64,000 nt of DNA from Coffea arabica (lineage: Eukaryota; Streptophyta; Magnoliopsida; Gentianales; Rubiaceae), in NCBI RefSeq assembly GCF_036785885.1, contig NC_092317.1, positions 3,288,501 to 3,352,500 of the forward strand, in the 5' to 3' direction. The notes beneath the pieces were generated by a model. That model searched no databases. It was given only the letters and a program-made list of their open reading frames with translations, and was not told the DNA's origin. A program made the translations under genes and the position numbers. Within the stretch, counting starts at the first letter, position 1. Each line of letters starts with the position of its first letter. This document shows positions 23,549 to 35,979 of the stretch, one piece after another.

Positions 23549-23767
23549 TTGCAGGAAAGTGTGATGGATCCTAAAGCTAGCATGGATGGCATGAGGGTGC
23601 CAGTACTTCCAAGTACAGATGTCCCTAGTAGCAGTAAAAGTAGAAATTATACCAGAAGTTACTCAGATACCGTAGACTATGATAAAACACATAGCAGTCA
23701 AATGTGTAGACATTGTAATAGCATGATAGCCCAGCAACTAGGCAGATCCTCTGCTCCATTTCTGTAA
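23549..23767 (+). other. Small open frame inside the MULE, unrecognised
   Basis: 72 codons, Ser-rich, with a CRHCNS cysteine pair near the end. No family recognised. It could be a captured exon or chance. Confidence 0.2.
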
Positions 23768-24061
23768 AAAAAACTGGGCAACTTCATGAAGCCTATCAGA
23801 CCAAATGCTTAAGGAAAACTTTAACTAAGTCCAAACCTATAAACCAATTAAGCAATTTACACATATCAACAGTCCTAACATATACTGCAATCACCACATG
23901 CGACAACTAATATCTTTGAGGCAGGGTGTTTTAGACTAAAAAAAACTAAGAAAGCCAGGACAAAGTTTCTTTGCAGCTTCGGCATGGCTTCTTAAAGATT
24001 TTATTTTTTTGGTAGGCTAGCTAGCTACTTAGAACTTGGCATTAACTAGCTATGGTTCTTA

Positions 24062-24164
24062 GATTGCTGTTTTTTCTTTTTTTTCTCTTTCATGTTTCTG
24101 CAATGCAATATTGATTGCTGCTTTTCCTTTTTTTCTCTTTCATGTTTCTGCAGTACAATATTGA
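24062..24164. repeat. Two-copy tandem repeat of about 51 bp inside the MULE
   Basis: gattgctg followed by a T-rich run, ctctttcatgtttctgca and caatatt, occurs twice in a row. Confidence 0.75.
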
Positions 24165-24702
24165 TCCACGTTAATCCCATGCTGCCTCCACATGAAAGCA
24201 ATAGCTAACTGCTAACCTCCAGCAAAATTAATCAAAATAAAAGAAAAAGTATGTGGATGCAGCCGCAACAGTCCTCAAACAGGAGACCAAATGCATCAAC
24301 AAATTACACCAACGGCCACGAATAAGAGACAAACCGAAAAATTGCCAAATCAGAAAAGCAAATACAACAAGCCGAAACAACAACAACGCCCAATAAATTG
24401 CCAAATCAGAAAAGCCAATTCAATTCAGAAAAGAAAAACCCCAGAAAAATAAAAGAAAATCAGAAAAAAAAAAATTCATACCCTTATGCTGTTTCTAAGT
24501 AACAGAGCACAGTCACGAATTTGAAAGCCATTTGCCAAGTGAAAAGAAAATGTGCAGTGCAAATGGGACACAAAATTGGTTGGGGAGTCCTGTTGTGGTT
24601 GTAAAAGTGACAAATTGGGAGGGGGGAGAGAGGCGCAACTGCCTAGCAGAGATGGGTTCCGAAGAAGGGTCCAAGCTCTACAATGGCCAAGATCTTCCGA
24701 CG

Positions 24703-24865
24703 CTTCCGACGAGAAAGCTGTGCCCAGATTTCGCCTGATGAGAACGGCTACAGCTCTACAAAAGAGAAGAGCTTCCGACGAGAAGGCCGCAAGATTCCGA
24801 CGACCAAGCTGTGACCAAGATTTCGCCTGACGAGAAAGATGGAAGCTCAACAAAAGAGGAGAGAG
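24703..24865. repeat. Diverged direct repeat in the GC-rich part of the MULE
   Basis: Two units (about 24703-24769 and 24794-24865) share ttccgacga, agatttcgcctga and caaaagag in the same order. The surrounding 24600-24900 is GC-rich compared with the rest of the element. Confidence 0.65.
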
Positions 24866-24995
24866 TGAGGAGTGAGCTGGATGGAGAGAGTGAAGAGAGA
24901 GTGAGACAGATTTGAATGGCGATTGGGAGCTCTGGCTTTGTGCTCAGACTGAGTAGAATGCGAGCTTATTTTTCTTTTTTTCGTAAAAGACTGAC

Positions 24996-25046
24996 CTCGC
25001 ATTTGTGAAATGCGAAGTATCTGAACTCGCATTTCACAAATGCGAA
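24996..25046. repeat. Subterminal palindromes of the MULE, right end
   Basis: Two copies, ctcgcatttgtgaaatgcga (from 24996) and ctcgcatttcacaaatgcga (from 25026), are spaced about 30 bp apart. They mirror the left-end palindromes. Confidence 0.85.
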
Positions 25047-25342
25047 GATCACACTTTTGGAATTAACTTCAAAAATCACACCTCTTGTAGAATAACTTTA
25101 TTTTTTCATCACAACTTAAGAATTTACTCGTGTCCCGGGGGTGCAGCCACCGGCACTGCCACTACCCGGTTAGCCATCAGGGCGTTCATGGTGTCAGCCA
25201 GCGACGCTGTGTACGGAACCTCTACTGATCTTTTCTTGTCAACTATGAGATCTTTGACTTTCTTGTCCCCAAAACTTTGAGGCTGAGGCTCGGCACCAGT
25301 GTCCTGTGGGTTGATCTCCGTCTTCTCCCTTGCCAGCTGCAT

Positions 25343-25652
25343 TGTTCTTGGGTTCTATTCTTCTTTTCTTGCTTTTGTCCAGATTTTAGAAACGAGTTCT
25401 TTGCTATAACATCACTGAAGAAGGTGCGTGGGACTGGGATTACACATATAATTGTGGATACGGGATTTTATACGGGGAACAGAGGTACACGTGTTGATGG
25501 CGGAGGGTACATGAGCGTCCTGTGTTTGCAACGTGGTTCCTAGAGATTCTGGACGCTACAGCGGTGCGGAACTTCTGTCTTTAGCCATATCCATATTGGT
25601 AGGCTAGCGTCAAGTGCTCGGACTTTTGAATGGGTGCGAGTGTTGTTAATGT
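25343..25652. other. Upstream flank of the PV42 gene
   Basis: Probable former promoter and 5' UTR of PV42, read leftward. Nothing else recognised. Confidence 0.4.
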
Positions 25653-26472
25653 TAGGCCCATCAACGGTCCGGGTCTAGACTCAGACCCGGATCGAATACA
25701 TCAAATTATTCCGGATACGGGTAGGGATTTAATTTTATTATCGGGATCCAGACCCGGATCCGTTTTATCAAACAAAAAAAGGGTCAGATATAAAATATAG
25801 AATTATGACCCGGATCCAGATATAAATAAATTAATAATTTAAAAAATATATATATATCAATATAATTTGATTAGGGTGATGTATTTGAGTAAGGTCAATT
25901 TGATTTCTTTTCTTATTTGGTTTTTTTTTATTAGTTAGAAATTAGTTTACAAATATTTTTTTCTCATTTTTGTTGTAGAAAATTGTGAAACTTGAAATGA
26001 TGTATTTGATATTTAATATTTGAATGGACCTTTTAGAAGTTGTAATTTGTTGGATTTCATATTGACTTTGTCGTTTTGGAATGACTTTTGTAGATAGATT
26101 TGTGGTTCACTTTGAAATGACTATTATTGTGAGGGATTTGTGATTTAACTTTGTAATTTGTGACTTAAATTTGTGATTGGTTTTGAATGTCTTTGTAATT
26201 TACTGTAGAATATGCTTCGTTTTAAATTCTTGGCAAAATAGGTTTCATTTTTAAATTGTTGCAAAACAGGTTTTGATAGGTTTTTTCCGGGCAGACCCAA
26301 CCCGGATCCGAGCCGGATCCGAGACCCGTCGGATCCGGATCCGAAACATAGAGTAGAAGACCCACCGGATAAATGGGCCGAATTCAGATCCGATATAGTA
26401 TGCCGGGTTCGGGTCCGTGTCCAGGTCCGGAATAATAAATTCCGGTTCGGACCCAACCCATTGACAGGCCTA
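25653..26472. mobile_element. hAT-type non-autonomous element with GGATCCGG-rich ends
   Basis: The left end taggcccatcaacggtccgg and the reversed right end taggcctgtcaatgggttgg form imperfect terminal inverted repeats of the plant hAT-MITE kind (TAGG-GTCAA type). Both arms are packed with CCGGATCC/GACCCGG words, and the core is AT-rich. I could not find an 8-bp target duplication, so the exact ends are uncertain. Confidence 0.6.
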
Positions 26473-27709
26473 TATGCGTGTAGGCATTGGGCGTTTGAAT
26501 GTTCGAACTGCTTCTATCTCTTTATTTTATTTTAAACTCTAATTATTTTATTTTACTCTTTTATCTTCTTTATCTTTGGTTTTCATTTTTTTAATAATTT
26601 AAAAAATGATTCATTTATTTTCTCATTAGAAATAATTTGATAAAAATACAAAATAAAAATATTCATAATTTTGTTTTCTATATTTTTTCTTTTCTTTGAT
26701 CCCAAAATAGAATAATTTTTTTCTAACATAATTCTAGATAACTAATATAAAGGTTAGAATTATGTTATGATTTACTTGTTAAATAATAATAATAATAATA
26801 ATAATATTCTTATAATTTTCCTTAATTTTATCAATTATATATATATATGTATGTATATATACACACACATACGCGTGCACGCACGCACGCGCACAGTGTG
26901 TTTCGGCGCAACCAATCACCCAGCTTGGAGAGGATTTGCTTTAATAGATGCATCCATTCAGCCACTATCAATTACTTTACCCAGCTTCAGTTACTTTTTA
27001 TTTTGATCGTGTAATAACACTATAAGATTGATAAAGAAGGAACGAGAGAGATTCGCCAGCACCATCATCATCTGCTGTGTTTGATTGAGAAACATCTTGA
27101 AAGCGCCAAAAACTCCTCACGCAAACACAGGCATGAAGAACCAGCTCCTGTTTCTCCTGGTGACAAAGCACTTGATACCCAACGGCAGTCGAGATTTCCC
27201 AACTTTTTTTTGCCCCACTTAATTTAACTATCACCAACTAATTTTACAATTTGTGGCTCCTTTTTAACTTTCAACTGTTCTTTCTTAGTGTCGTAATGAC
27301 AAGCATAGGGATCTTCTGCCGCCTGCTGAAAAGATCCAAAAGACATTTCCTTGGACACAAACACACAAGCTAGCAATTTACAAGAACAAAAATGTAACAG
27401 AAACTCTTACAAAAGCTCAAATGTTCTTCAGTCCTGAAAAGAAATATCTTCAGACATGTCCCCAGGGTTGATTCTAATTCCTATCTCCTAGACCTATGTA
27501 TATAAACATTGTCTCACCTCTTCTCAGTTGTATATAGAATTTATGAAGACTTACCCAAGTCCGAACCATCAATTCTGAAATCAAAATACCATCCCCCTAC
27601 TTGCCACAGCGAAAGCTGCCTACGTCAACTAGAGTTTAGACCTCCCGGACAAATAAGAAGACAGACTAAGCTATCCAGATACAACCATGAACAGAGCTGA
27701 AGTTGACTG
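26473..27709. other. Intergenic with microsatellites
   Basis: Contains (AAT)n at about 26783-26804 and a TA/CA/CG alternating run at about 26838-26893. 27250-27709 is probably the 3' UTR and downstream region of the TOPLESS-related gene. No other gene was seen. Confidence 0.5.
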
Positions 27710-30700
27710 CTATCTTGACAATTGCTCCACCCCAGATGCAACAGGAGTGATGCTATACCCTGAACCCATTTCATCAGGAGGTGCACTACCCCACTTCCCT
27801 TCCGATTCCAGTGGCTCAAGGACATGCACCCCGCCATCACTAAGTCCCACAGCAAACTGGTTGGCCTCTGATGGATGAGCTGCAATCACAAGTGTCTGCA
27901 GCCTTGAACTGTAAAGGACATACATAAGACAACATTGTCAAAAACCAAACAACATAAACAATAATTTAGTCATTATCTTCCAGCTATACCTTGGATTGGG
28001 AGGTAAATAGGCTGCAGAACTGATCCGACACCTTAGTTTTAGAGCTGCAGCAGTAAGGACGCATATGGTCCCATCTTCAAAGCTTGCATATATTAACTGG
28101 CTATCACATGAATAAGTAGCATCTGTGATTGCACTACTTGATTCTCGAGGAACCCACTGTCATAAGCCAGAGTCATTGTAAGTTTTCCATTCCCTTTACC
28201 ACACTCCCCCACCCAGACAATGCTGGGCAATTTGCACAAAGTAATCAATCTTATTTTTAGTAGTACAGTTCAAAATTTTTCCTAGTTCTTGTACTGTTAT
28301 CAGCATCCAACTTTTAAACTTTGCATACACTATGCTACTTGACATTCAAACAAAATCAGGACTCTTTGCCATGGTAATCTATTAAGTGTAATTGTTAGCT
28401 CTAGAATGTGGCAGTAGTTTACCTGGTTAATGCAATCTAGTTTTGATGCCTCATAGACAGCAATCAGCGTCTCATGAACAACCAAAATATGACTTTGATC
28501 CTGATGAAATTGAACACGTGTCTGCGCAAGGGGATTCAGTGCACGCCCAGATGGAATTTGCAAGTACTTACTTACCTTCTTCTCCCAACCATCTGTGCTC
28601 CAAACACAAATCTGGAATTCCAAAAGCTCAAGAGTAACTAAAACATAAATAAGCACAAAGTACAGCAAGATGGGTTTGAGGAAAGAATCATGTGATCATA
28701 TAATTCAATCTCCCAAAAAGGAGGAAATAAAACAGAAGACGTGCCGTTTTCCAGCAAAAAGTAATGCTTGTAAACGCAAGCATGCCAACATAATAGTTCC
28801 CTTCTTTATTATTAGTCAACCAAACTTACCTGAGCATCAGCTCCAGATGATACCAGGACACGTAGAATATTGGAGAAGGCAAGCCCAGTTACTCTTTTCT
28901 GATGGCCTTTGAGCTTGCTTTTTACCTGTAAATTATAAAACCAACAACTAAATTAGCATCTTCTAAAATCCGAATCACTACAAGACTCAAGTTGTCCAAT
29001 AAAAGCTCAGGTAAAGCACCTCATCAACACGAACATTGTAGATTTGTATTGTAGAGTCCTCCATGCCAATGGCAATAACATTATTATCCTCAGGGTGAAA
29101 GGCAAGAACAGTTGCTGCAGGCGGAGGGGACATAAATGTTGTCATTGTCTGCAAAAGGAAGAGTTATTACGAGATTAAATTGTCAGAATCCATAATCACA
29201 AAGAACTAGATATGCATATATGTTTAAGTTCTAGGATAATAACTAAGAAAAACCTAATTATATTTTGCAACTAATGCCACAAAGTCATATGTCTATTGAA
29301 TACAGCCACCTTGAAAGTCATCATGTTGAATAGAGAAATTTTTCCTCCTGATGCTGACATGACATAAGAATCATTCTTTGAAAGTGCAAAGCACGGAACA
29401 GCTTCTTCAAGGTTTGTTTCACTTATATCATTAGTCATTAATATTCCACTCGAAGGCTGCCACAGCTGTGGTGGTACTGCAGTAGTTGCCTACAAAGGGA
29501 AGCAATCACTGAGCAAGGAGCAAGGAAGCAGTAAAAACAAGACCTCATAAAAAGTTTAAATACCTTCCCAGTCAAGTTTCTTTCATTTCTTTGCCATTTC
29601 CAAAGTTTGTGTACAGCATTATATGCCAATGACAAAATTGCACTTCCAGAATTCGTATAGATTAACCTAATAATCTGCAGAGAAAAGTTAATAATAATAA
29701 TCTAATTGAAATATGCTACAACCCAGAGCACATAGCAATGCACCACATTTCAAACTTTTGCAGATTATTGAAGGGGAGATATCCAGAAGAGGATTATATG
29801 TATAAGCTTATAAGAAGTCTGGGTTTTGTGCAACAAATGAACTTCAGCGGGTATGCCAACTGAAAGACATGATATGCCCAAAATATTTTTGAACAAAGAA
29901 CTGATAAAGCTACTCATTTTGTTCTTCATAAACCATTATTTACTGGAAAAAAATTATTTATTGGAATTCTTCATATTCTCTGCCTCCAAGTACACATAGA
30001 AATCACAAAAAGCTTATATGTCATATAATTGATAATTATACTGTGCAAGGACAGGAGTAACCCTAGTACTTGATCAAGAATCAACTAGCTGATCATATTT
30101 GGCAGCAACTTACCCTCACTGCCAACAAACTGTCAGGAAGCCGCAAGGAACGAAGCTGAGATGGTTCATTTATTTCAGCCAACTTCCAAATCTTCAATTT
30201 TTCCATTTCGTCAGAGATCCTAGGTTTCACATCTGGCAAACTTTGCGCATCTCCATTCTGCAAAAATTCGTAAAGGTCGTTATGCAAGGTGAATTGCTCA
30301 AACTTACGATTCAAAGGAGGAGTATTATAATTAAGTAAAAAAAAAAGAGCATTCTGTAATCAAAAAGACCATTAAATCTTAGGAGAGACTAAACTTAGTC
30401 ATCAACATCTATCAGCTATCCCTACTCACCAGTGCAACAATAGTTGAGAGCGGTGCACTTCTATCTGCAATGCCAATACCTGGTCCAGCATTTGAACTGG
30501 AAGAACCATATGTGGGGATCATATGGGCCTGCATTAACATATGAATTTAATGTAGGAAGCACACCATCTATTATCATATTTAAGTCACTGTGCCACTTCA
30601 ATCTTACTCTTGCAACAGATCCAGATGCAAGTCTAGAAGGATCAACTATACGACTTTCAATGGCACGTATTATCCGAACACCTTCAGCATTTGCAAGTAT

Positions 30701-33700
30701 TTTGACACCATTCTCAATGGTCGATGCAGCTAAGAGTATCCCTTCCTTATTGAAGCGAACACAAGGAGAAGCCTGCATTAAATTAATATATTATCATTTT
30801 ATATAGGCACTCTCTGGCTCACAGAAAAACCCAAAAGAGATAATTTTATCTTTTACCGATAGGCCACCCTCTGCATCAACCGTTGTTAAAAGACTTGTAT
30901 CATTCATGTCCCAAATTTTAACCACAAACTCGTCACCAGCAGCCAAAAACCTATTCTTTGTTGTGTCAAACTGAACTACACCTACAGAACGCTTCCCGAG
31001 ACCTTGATATGACCGTTTTACAGCCCCTTCACTTTCATTCCACTCCACGAGGTATGATTCACCATCTTTACTTGTACCACATGAAAAGAGCCTATAATTT
31101 TTCCAGGAAAATAATCGATGAGTTTAACAGAGAAATTCAACTCTGACTTAGCTGATTGACTGAACCAAGATTAGAAGCTATAAGAGACACTACATTACCT
31201 TGTACCATTCGCACTATAGGCCATGGTTGTACAGGAACGACCTGGCGCATCATAATCAACCCTTGATCCCAGGGGATCATAAAGCCATGCCTTAATCTTG
31301 CCATCAGTTGAGGTAGAAAAGATGAACTGAAACAAAAGACAAGGACTTCAATCATGGGAACAACATTTACAGACATATTACAGAGAACAAACGGCGAACT
31401 TCAGCAGAACAAGAGTTTACATGTTTCATACTTTCTTCAATAAGATTTGCAGCAAGGATAAATCAATTCAACAGTTGAAACTAGTGCAACAATTTCAACA
31501 AAAAACAGATAACAACATAAAGACAAAGAAAGGCTGGTCAAAAGGAACACTAAAGAGATAACAGCCCCCAAGGCCAAAAATAGAATATACCAGCAGCTAA
31601 AGTAAGAAGAAAGCAAGAGATGAAAAGAACCAGACAGTAATAATTATCTTCTATATTTGTTAACTTCCTTAGAATTTTGAATGCAGTCCAATGCCTTCTG
31701 AATGATAACTCCTCACGCCAAAAAGAATGATATTTAAAGTAAAGGTAAGGTTGAATACAAAAGTAATTAAAACTTATCATTCACTACATTTACATCAACT
31801 TTGCAAAGTCAGAGACTCTCAATATACCAAAGCTACCAAGAACCAAATACCTGAATATTTTCTTTATAATGAGGGCATACAGAATAGACAGGTGCTTCAT
31901 GACCCTCAAATGTATACAGCTTAGAACCAGTGGCAGCATCCCAGACCTGCACGCAAACATGCTCTGATAACTGCAATGTAATGACATCAACCATATATAT
32001 ACAAAGCAGACAATACAAACCTTGATTGTCTTGTCCTCTCCACAAGTTATGAGGGCTAGTTGTTTGTTGGGGTGAGAGAAAGCAAGATCACTGACATTAC
32101 CAATGTGGGCATCAATCTGGAAAGGGAAAAAAGGACAAAAATAATATCCATGCATCTTCAACATGGTTCTTGGGAAGCTAGATGAACACCACGTTTCTAA
32201 ATAAAGCAATGACTGGTTTCTCAAAGAAAAAACAAACCTCAAGATGGTTTTTGAAATCATTGCCACCATAATAGGAGTATATGTGAACAATGTGCTTGGA
32301 ATATGCAACACCTAGACCAACATTAGAACAAACATAAATCACCAGAAACAACTACATTGTTTGCATCTCAATTCTACTCAACATTATTATCATTGCATAC
32401 TTGATAACTAGAATCCTCTAACATAAAATAAGAAAGAACATTTTGGTCCAATCAGTCGCAATGAAACATTCTTTATCCACCAAACTCGATACATTTCCAC
32501 TGAACTTCAATGTGTTAGTTTCATGATGGAGAAATTAATTTGACCTACCACATTGTATGAAGAGGTATACCTATCAACCCAATTTTAACTATTAATACCT
32601 GAAACAACCCATGGAAACTTATATTTCATGAAGTAAACACTCCACAATGGAGGAAAAGAATAGGAATTACAAACTCAAAAGGTAAACTAATTGCTCACCA
32701 CACAAGGACCCATCTGGACTCCACATCACACGGTTCACCGATGCAGTATATTCATTTACTAAAGAAGCCTATAGATACCAAAGCAGAGCAAATCTTAATA
32801 AATAGTCCAATGAAACATCCATAGGAAACATGTCAACAAAGAGTTTTGCACTGACATTAAAACATACCTGTAGAGCAGTCGTACATGACGCAAGGTCCCA
32901 AACCTTGAAATTTCTAGACACAAGCCTTTCCCTGGTACTGACCTCCCACAAGGCAATGTCACCAATGTTTGTGCCAACTAAAATAAAATAAAATAAAATA
33001 AAATAAAAATAAACTAAGGACTACTTAAAATCAAAAGAAGCCAAATCTAGCACAACATAGATATATTCGAGTGAGACTGAGCTATACCCAGATTACTTAG
33101 ACCATGAAAAAGTAACAACTAACTTAAGAGACCAGGAGCTGACCAACAAGCAAAGTCAATTGCACAGGATGAAAATCCATGCTCTTAATAGCAGAGCCCT
33201 GATTAAGATTTGCAACAACAGTCTTGGGTATGTCATCCGAACCATATGCGCTTAGGATGTGCATCTGTCCAGGATAGGAGACTGGCAATATATTAACTGT
33301 GAGCTCATTGGCCTGCAGCAGACCAAATTTAAGATTTTTGACACTAGGAAACATCAGGGAGAAACCTAAGGGAAAAACTCCAACAAATGAGAGGCAACAG
33401 AAAGGTCTAATATCCCAGAATATCATGATGTACCTCCTCGGATATCCCAAATGGTCTTGGTCTCTTCAAAACATGCTCTGAATCAGCAGTTTGATAATCC
33501 AGTGTTGGATTGTTAGGAGGAGTCCTTGGACGCTTCACCAGAGACACTATTACAATATGAAAGGCAAAGTCAACCATTAGTAACCTATAATGGTTATAGA
33601 ACATTATGGCAAAGTTGGAAAGAAGTGAAACAACAGTATGCAGTCAAAAAAGGAAAAATATTAACTAGTCCTCCAGCCTTTGATCAGGGGGGGAAAAATA

Positions 33701-35979
33701 AAAGAGTGAGCTTTTGAAACAGGGATGAAAAAAGTCAGTGTTTCAGAAATGTTAACAAGTTTTATCAAAATTACCAGCATTATTAGGAGGTGCCATTCCC
33801 ATAGGTCCCACAGAGGCAGCTTGGTGTGGTACAGACGATGGATTGGCCATCCATCCAGCAAGAGACGCAGTTAGAGGTGCTGGCCCAGGCTGAAATGGCT
33901 GACAAAATGGAGACAGACACAAAAATTGTTCAAAAACCAATCCAAAAAAAATGACAAGAAGGCCATATGCCCCCACCATTTAAGAAATAAACTAGAAAGA
34001 ACTAACTCTGGTTCAAAAAGACTTACACCATGAGCAGCAATTGGTGGAAACCCTCCAATTTTTGGCATCGATCCTATCAATGGGTGAGTGACAGGAGACG
34101 GTGGTATAGCACCATTGGGTTGCCCGCATGAATGATCCACAAAGAGGGTTTTTATCTCAGGATTAGGCTTTGGATTCTTGCATAGTTGATGTTGCCAATT
34201 TAAACTGCTCCTCGAGCCAAAAAAGGTAGTAATAATATCAGCATAATCCATGGACGTTCCAAAATTCATGAGAACTAAAATTCTATAAAAAAGCAAACTC
34301 TCATACCTCTGGTTGATAAGTGTTCGCAGTCTTGAGTTCTTTAAGGTAGGAAACTGAAGCTTATCACGAAAGAGGGGATTTGCCTCAATCAACTTCTTCA
34401 GCTCAACAAGCATTATAGCCCTGGCTGACTTGGTATCTCCATACTTTGAAAGCTGCTCATTCTCTCTGCAATTTGACGTCATTCATTTAATGGCCAAAGT
34501 AATCAGGCTTCTCAGTTAACCATTACATACTTTTAGGGAATAAAGACTTAACCACTATAGTTTCACCATCTTTCCTCTTCTAGAAGATGGCAAGGAAAAC
34601 TACCAAACAATAACACTGTTAGAACAAGACCACTCAAAACCATGAAAAGCAACTAAAATGCCCTGACTGTTTTATTACTCATCCTGTTTACCAAAGAAAT
34701 ATAGCTAGAAGCTAAGGCCAGGCTTTTCCATTTTCAAAAGGTTTTCCACCATTGTTAACCTTAACTGGATTACCAGATTTCCGATTAGCTACCTCTGAAT
34801 GTAACGATTTTGATCATCAAAGTACTGATCCTTCTACTTAGCATTTGCTTGTGCAGCCAAGTATATTACTTTATGAAGTCAGAAAACAGAGGACTGAGGA
34901 GAATCCAGAACCCCTTAATTGACACCGATACAACAACAGAGGGCTGATTGAAGCATTTAATAACAGCACAGAAAAACATCAGTCGTCGGGTTTTCATCAT
35001 TTGCTTTTAGATGTAACCTAATCAACACATGTTGCTTGAAAAGCAACTCTTTTTCTGAAAACAACCAAAAAAGAAATGATCCCCTTCACCGAACACCCCC
35101 AGCCCCTCTCTCTCTCTATCTCTCTCTCTTTCCTTCCCCCTTCCAAAGAAAAAATCCCCCAAAACAGTACCATTTCACGATTTGACCTCCAAAACAATTC
35201 CACGATTTGACCTATGAACATCTTCCTTGATTCAAAACCAAGTGTCAATTTTCACTTCAAACGTCTAATAGTAGGGCTCTTAGTTTAAAATACTGAATCA
35301 CTAAAAGATTATATCCTACAAACTGATAAACATGACCAGTCATCATAAGCATTATTCCTCTGCGAATGCAGCACAAGAGATACACTAATTCATACCTAAA
35401 ATCGCGCAATGTCAAAAGGAGTGTGATCTCCTTAAAAAGATCTTCGTTAAAAGTAGAGAAAACTTTCAAATCCTTTGAGAGAATCTCCACCGCCTTTGCC
35501 AGATCATGTCTGTGAACATCAAACATCAAAGAAGTTAAAACAAAAAATATATATAAAAAAATAACCAGGAAAAAACTATATTCAAAATGGACCGGAGGCT
35601 TTACTTGTCAAGTGCTTCCAAATACTTCTGCTTTCGGATCTCAAAGAAAATTTTCATCGAATATCGGTTATCATCCACTTTCGTAAACCCTGACAAGTAA
35701 CTCTCTACCTCCTCCCACTCTCCATTTGTCACACAATCTTCAAAATACCTCATATTGAAGAAAAACCCCGACTCCTTCTCCAACCTTTCAAACCGTTCAA
35801 TCAAAAAATCCGACCGAAATCATTAGAAATATACCATTTCTTTCAAGAAGAAAAATAAATAAATAAAAATCAATTTCGAACCCCAAAAAAAAAAAAAACC
35901 TGTGAACTGTTTCCTTGTGTTTCTCTTCATCCAAAAACTGGAGGATTAGAAACACTAACTCCCTGCTTAACGAAGACAT
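27710..35979 (-). CDS. TPR4: TOPLESS-related transcriptional co-repressor (TPL/TPR1/TPR4 clade)
   Basis: 25 coding exons join in phase to 1131 aa, the same length as TOPLESS: 35979-35900, 35784-35605, 35509-35396, 34465-34317, 34204-34027, 33898-33775, 33547-33434, 33312-33144, 32977-32868, 32768-32699, 32311-32238, 32116-32021, 31946-31851, 31326-31199, 31091-30857, 30772-30608, 30528-30430, 30257-30114, 29674-29564, 29489-29310, 29148-29020, 28925-28830, 28611-28423, 28156-27990 and 27908-27710. The nuclear protein bridges EAR-motif repressors (auxin, jasmonate, meristem) to histone deacetylases. It opens MSSLSRELVFLILQFLDEEK (LisH), followed by CTLH (GFTKVDDNRYSMKIFFEIRK) and the CRA/tetramer part through SLNWQHQLCKNP. 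A Pro-rich linker (PPSPVTHPL, SLAGWMANP, KRPRTPPNN) leads to two WD40 propellers, e.g. FEGHEAPVYSVCPH and LKGHQKRVTGLAFS. No lesions were seen. TPR4 is preferred over TPL/TPR1 because of its neighbours. Confidence 0.95.
32978..33010. repeat. (AAAAT)n microsatellite in a TPR4-like intron
   Basis: About six units of aaaat next to the acceptor of exon 32977-32868. Confidence 0.8.

Larger units (their letters stand above)
21193..25129. mobile_element. Mutator-like element (MULE) inserted in PV42 exon 1
   Basis: 3937 bp flanked by a perfect 10-bp direct repeat GTGTCCCGGG (21183-21192 and 25130-25139). The ends are related inverted repeats: left gagaaatttctaaaattatg, right reversed gagtaaattcttaagttgtg. 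Both then share ATTCTACAA at about 38-46 bp in. Inside are subterminal palindromes, a very AT-rich block (22200-22900), small open frames and a GC-rich block with repeats (24600-24900). No MuDR-type transposase was recognised, so it is probably non-autonomous. TSD length and long TIRs fit Mutator. A nested fragment resembling the GTTTGGATT MITE family lies near 22310-22490. Confidence 0.85.
19480..25342 (-). pseudogene. PV42: PV42-type SNF1-related kinase gamma-like CBS protein, broken by a MULE
   Basis: Four CBS domains of the PV42a/PV42b family, which resemble the gamma subunit of SNF1-related kinase and bind adenosine ligands, can be read in pieces. Exon 1 starts at 25342 (MQLAREKTE..VPVAAPPGH) and is interrupted at 25139. 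It resumes at 21182 with WIGAGGSM and runs to 20944. Exon 2 is 20585-20234 (SMLDCMEVFSKGIHRALVP..). Exon 3 runs from 19815 to the ancestral stop at 19480. Removing the 3937-bp insert plus one 10-bp target copy restores Ala-Ala-Pro-Pro-Gly-His-Trp-Ile-Gly-Ala-Gly-Gly in frame. A second lesion is a TGA at 19573-19575, where homologues have the Trp of HRVWVVD, which removes the end of the last CBS domain. With two lesions the gene cannot make a full-length protein. Confidence 0.9.

Noticed and set aside
24476-24853. 125-codon minus-strand frame in the MULE
   Set aside because: Explained by the GC-rich direct repeat; no protein family seen.
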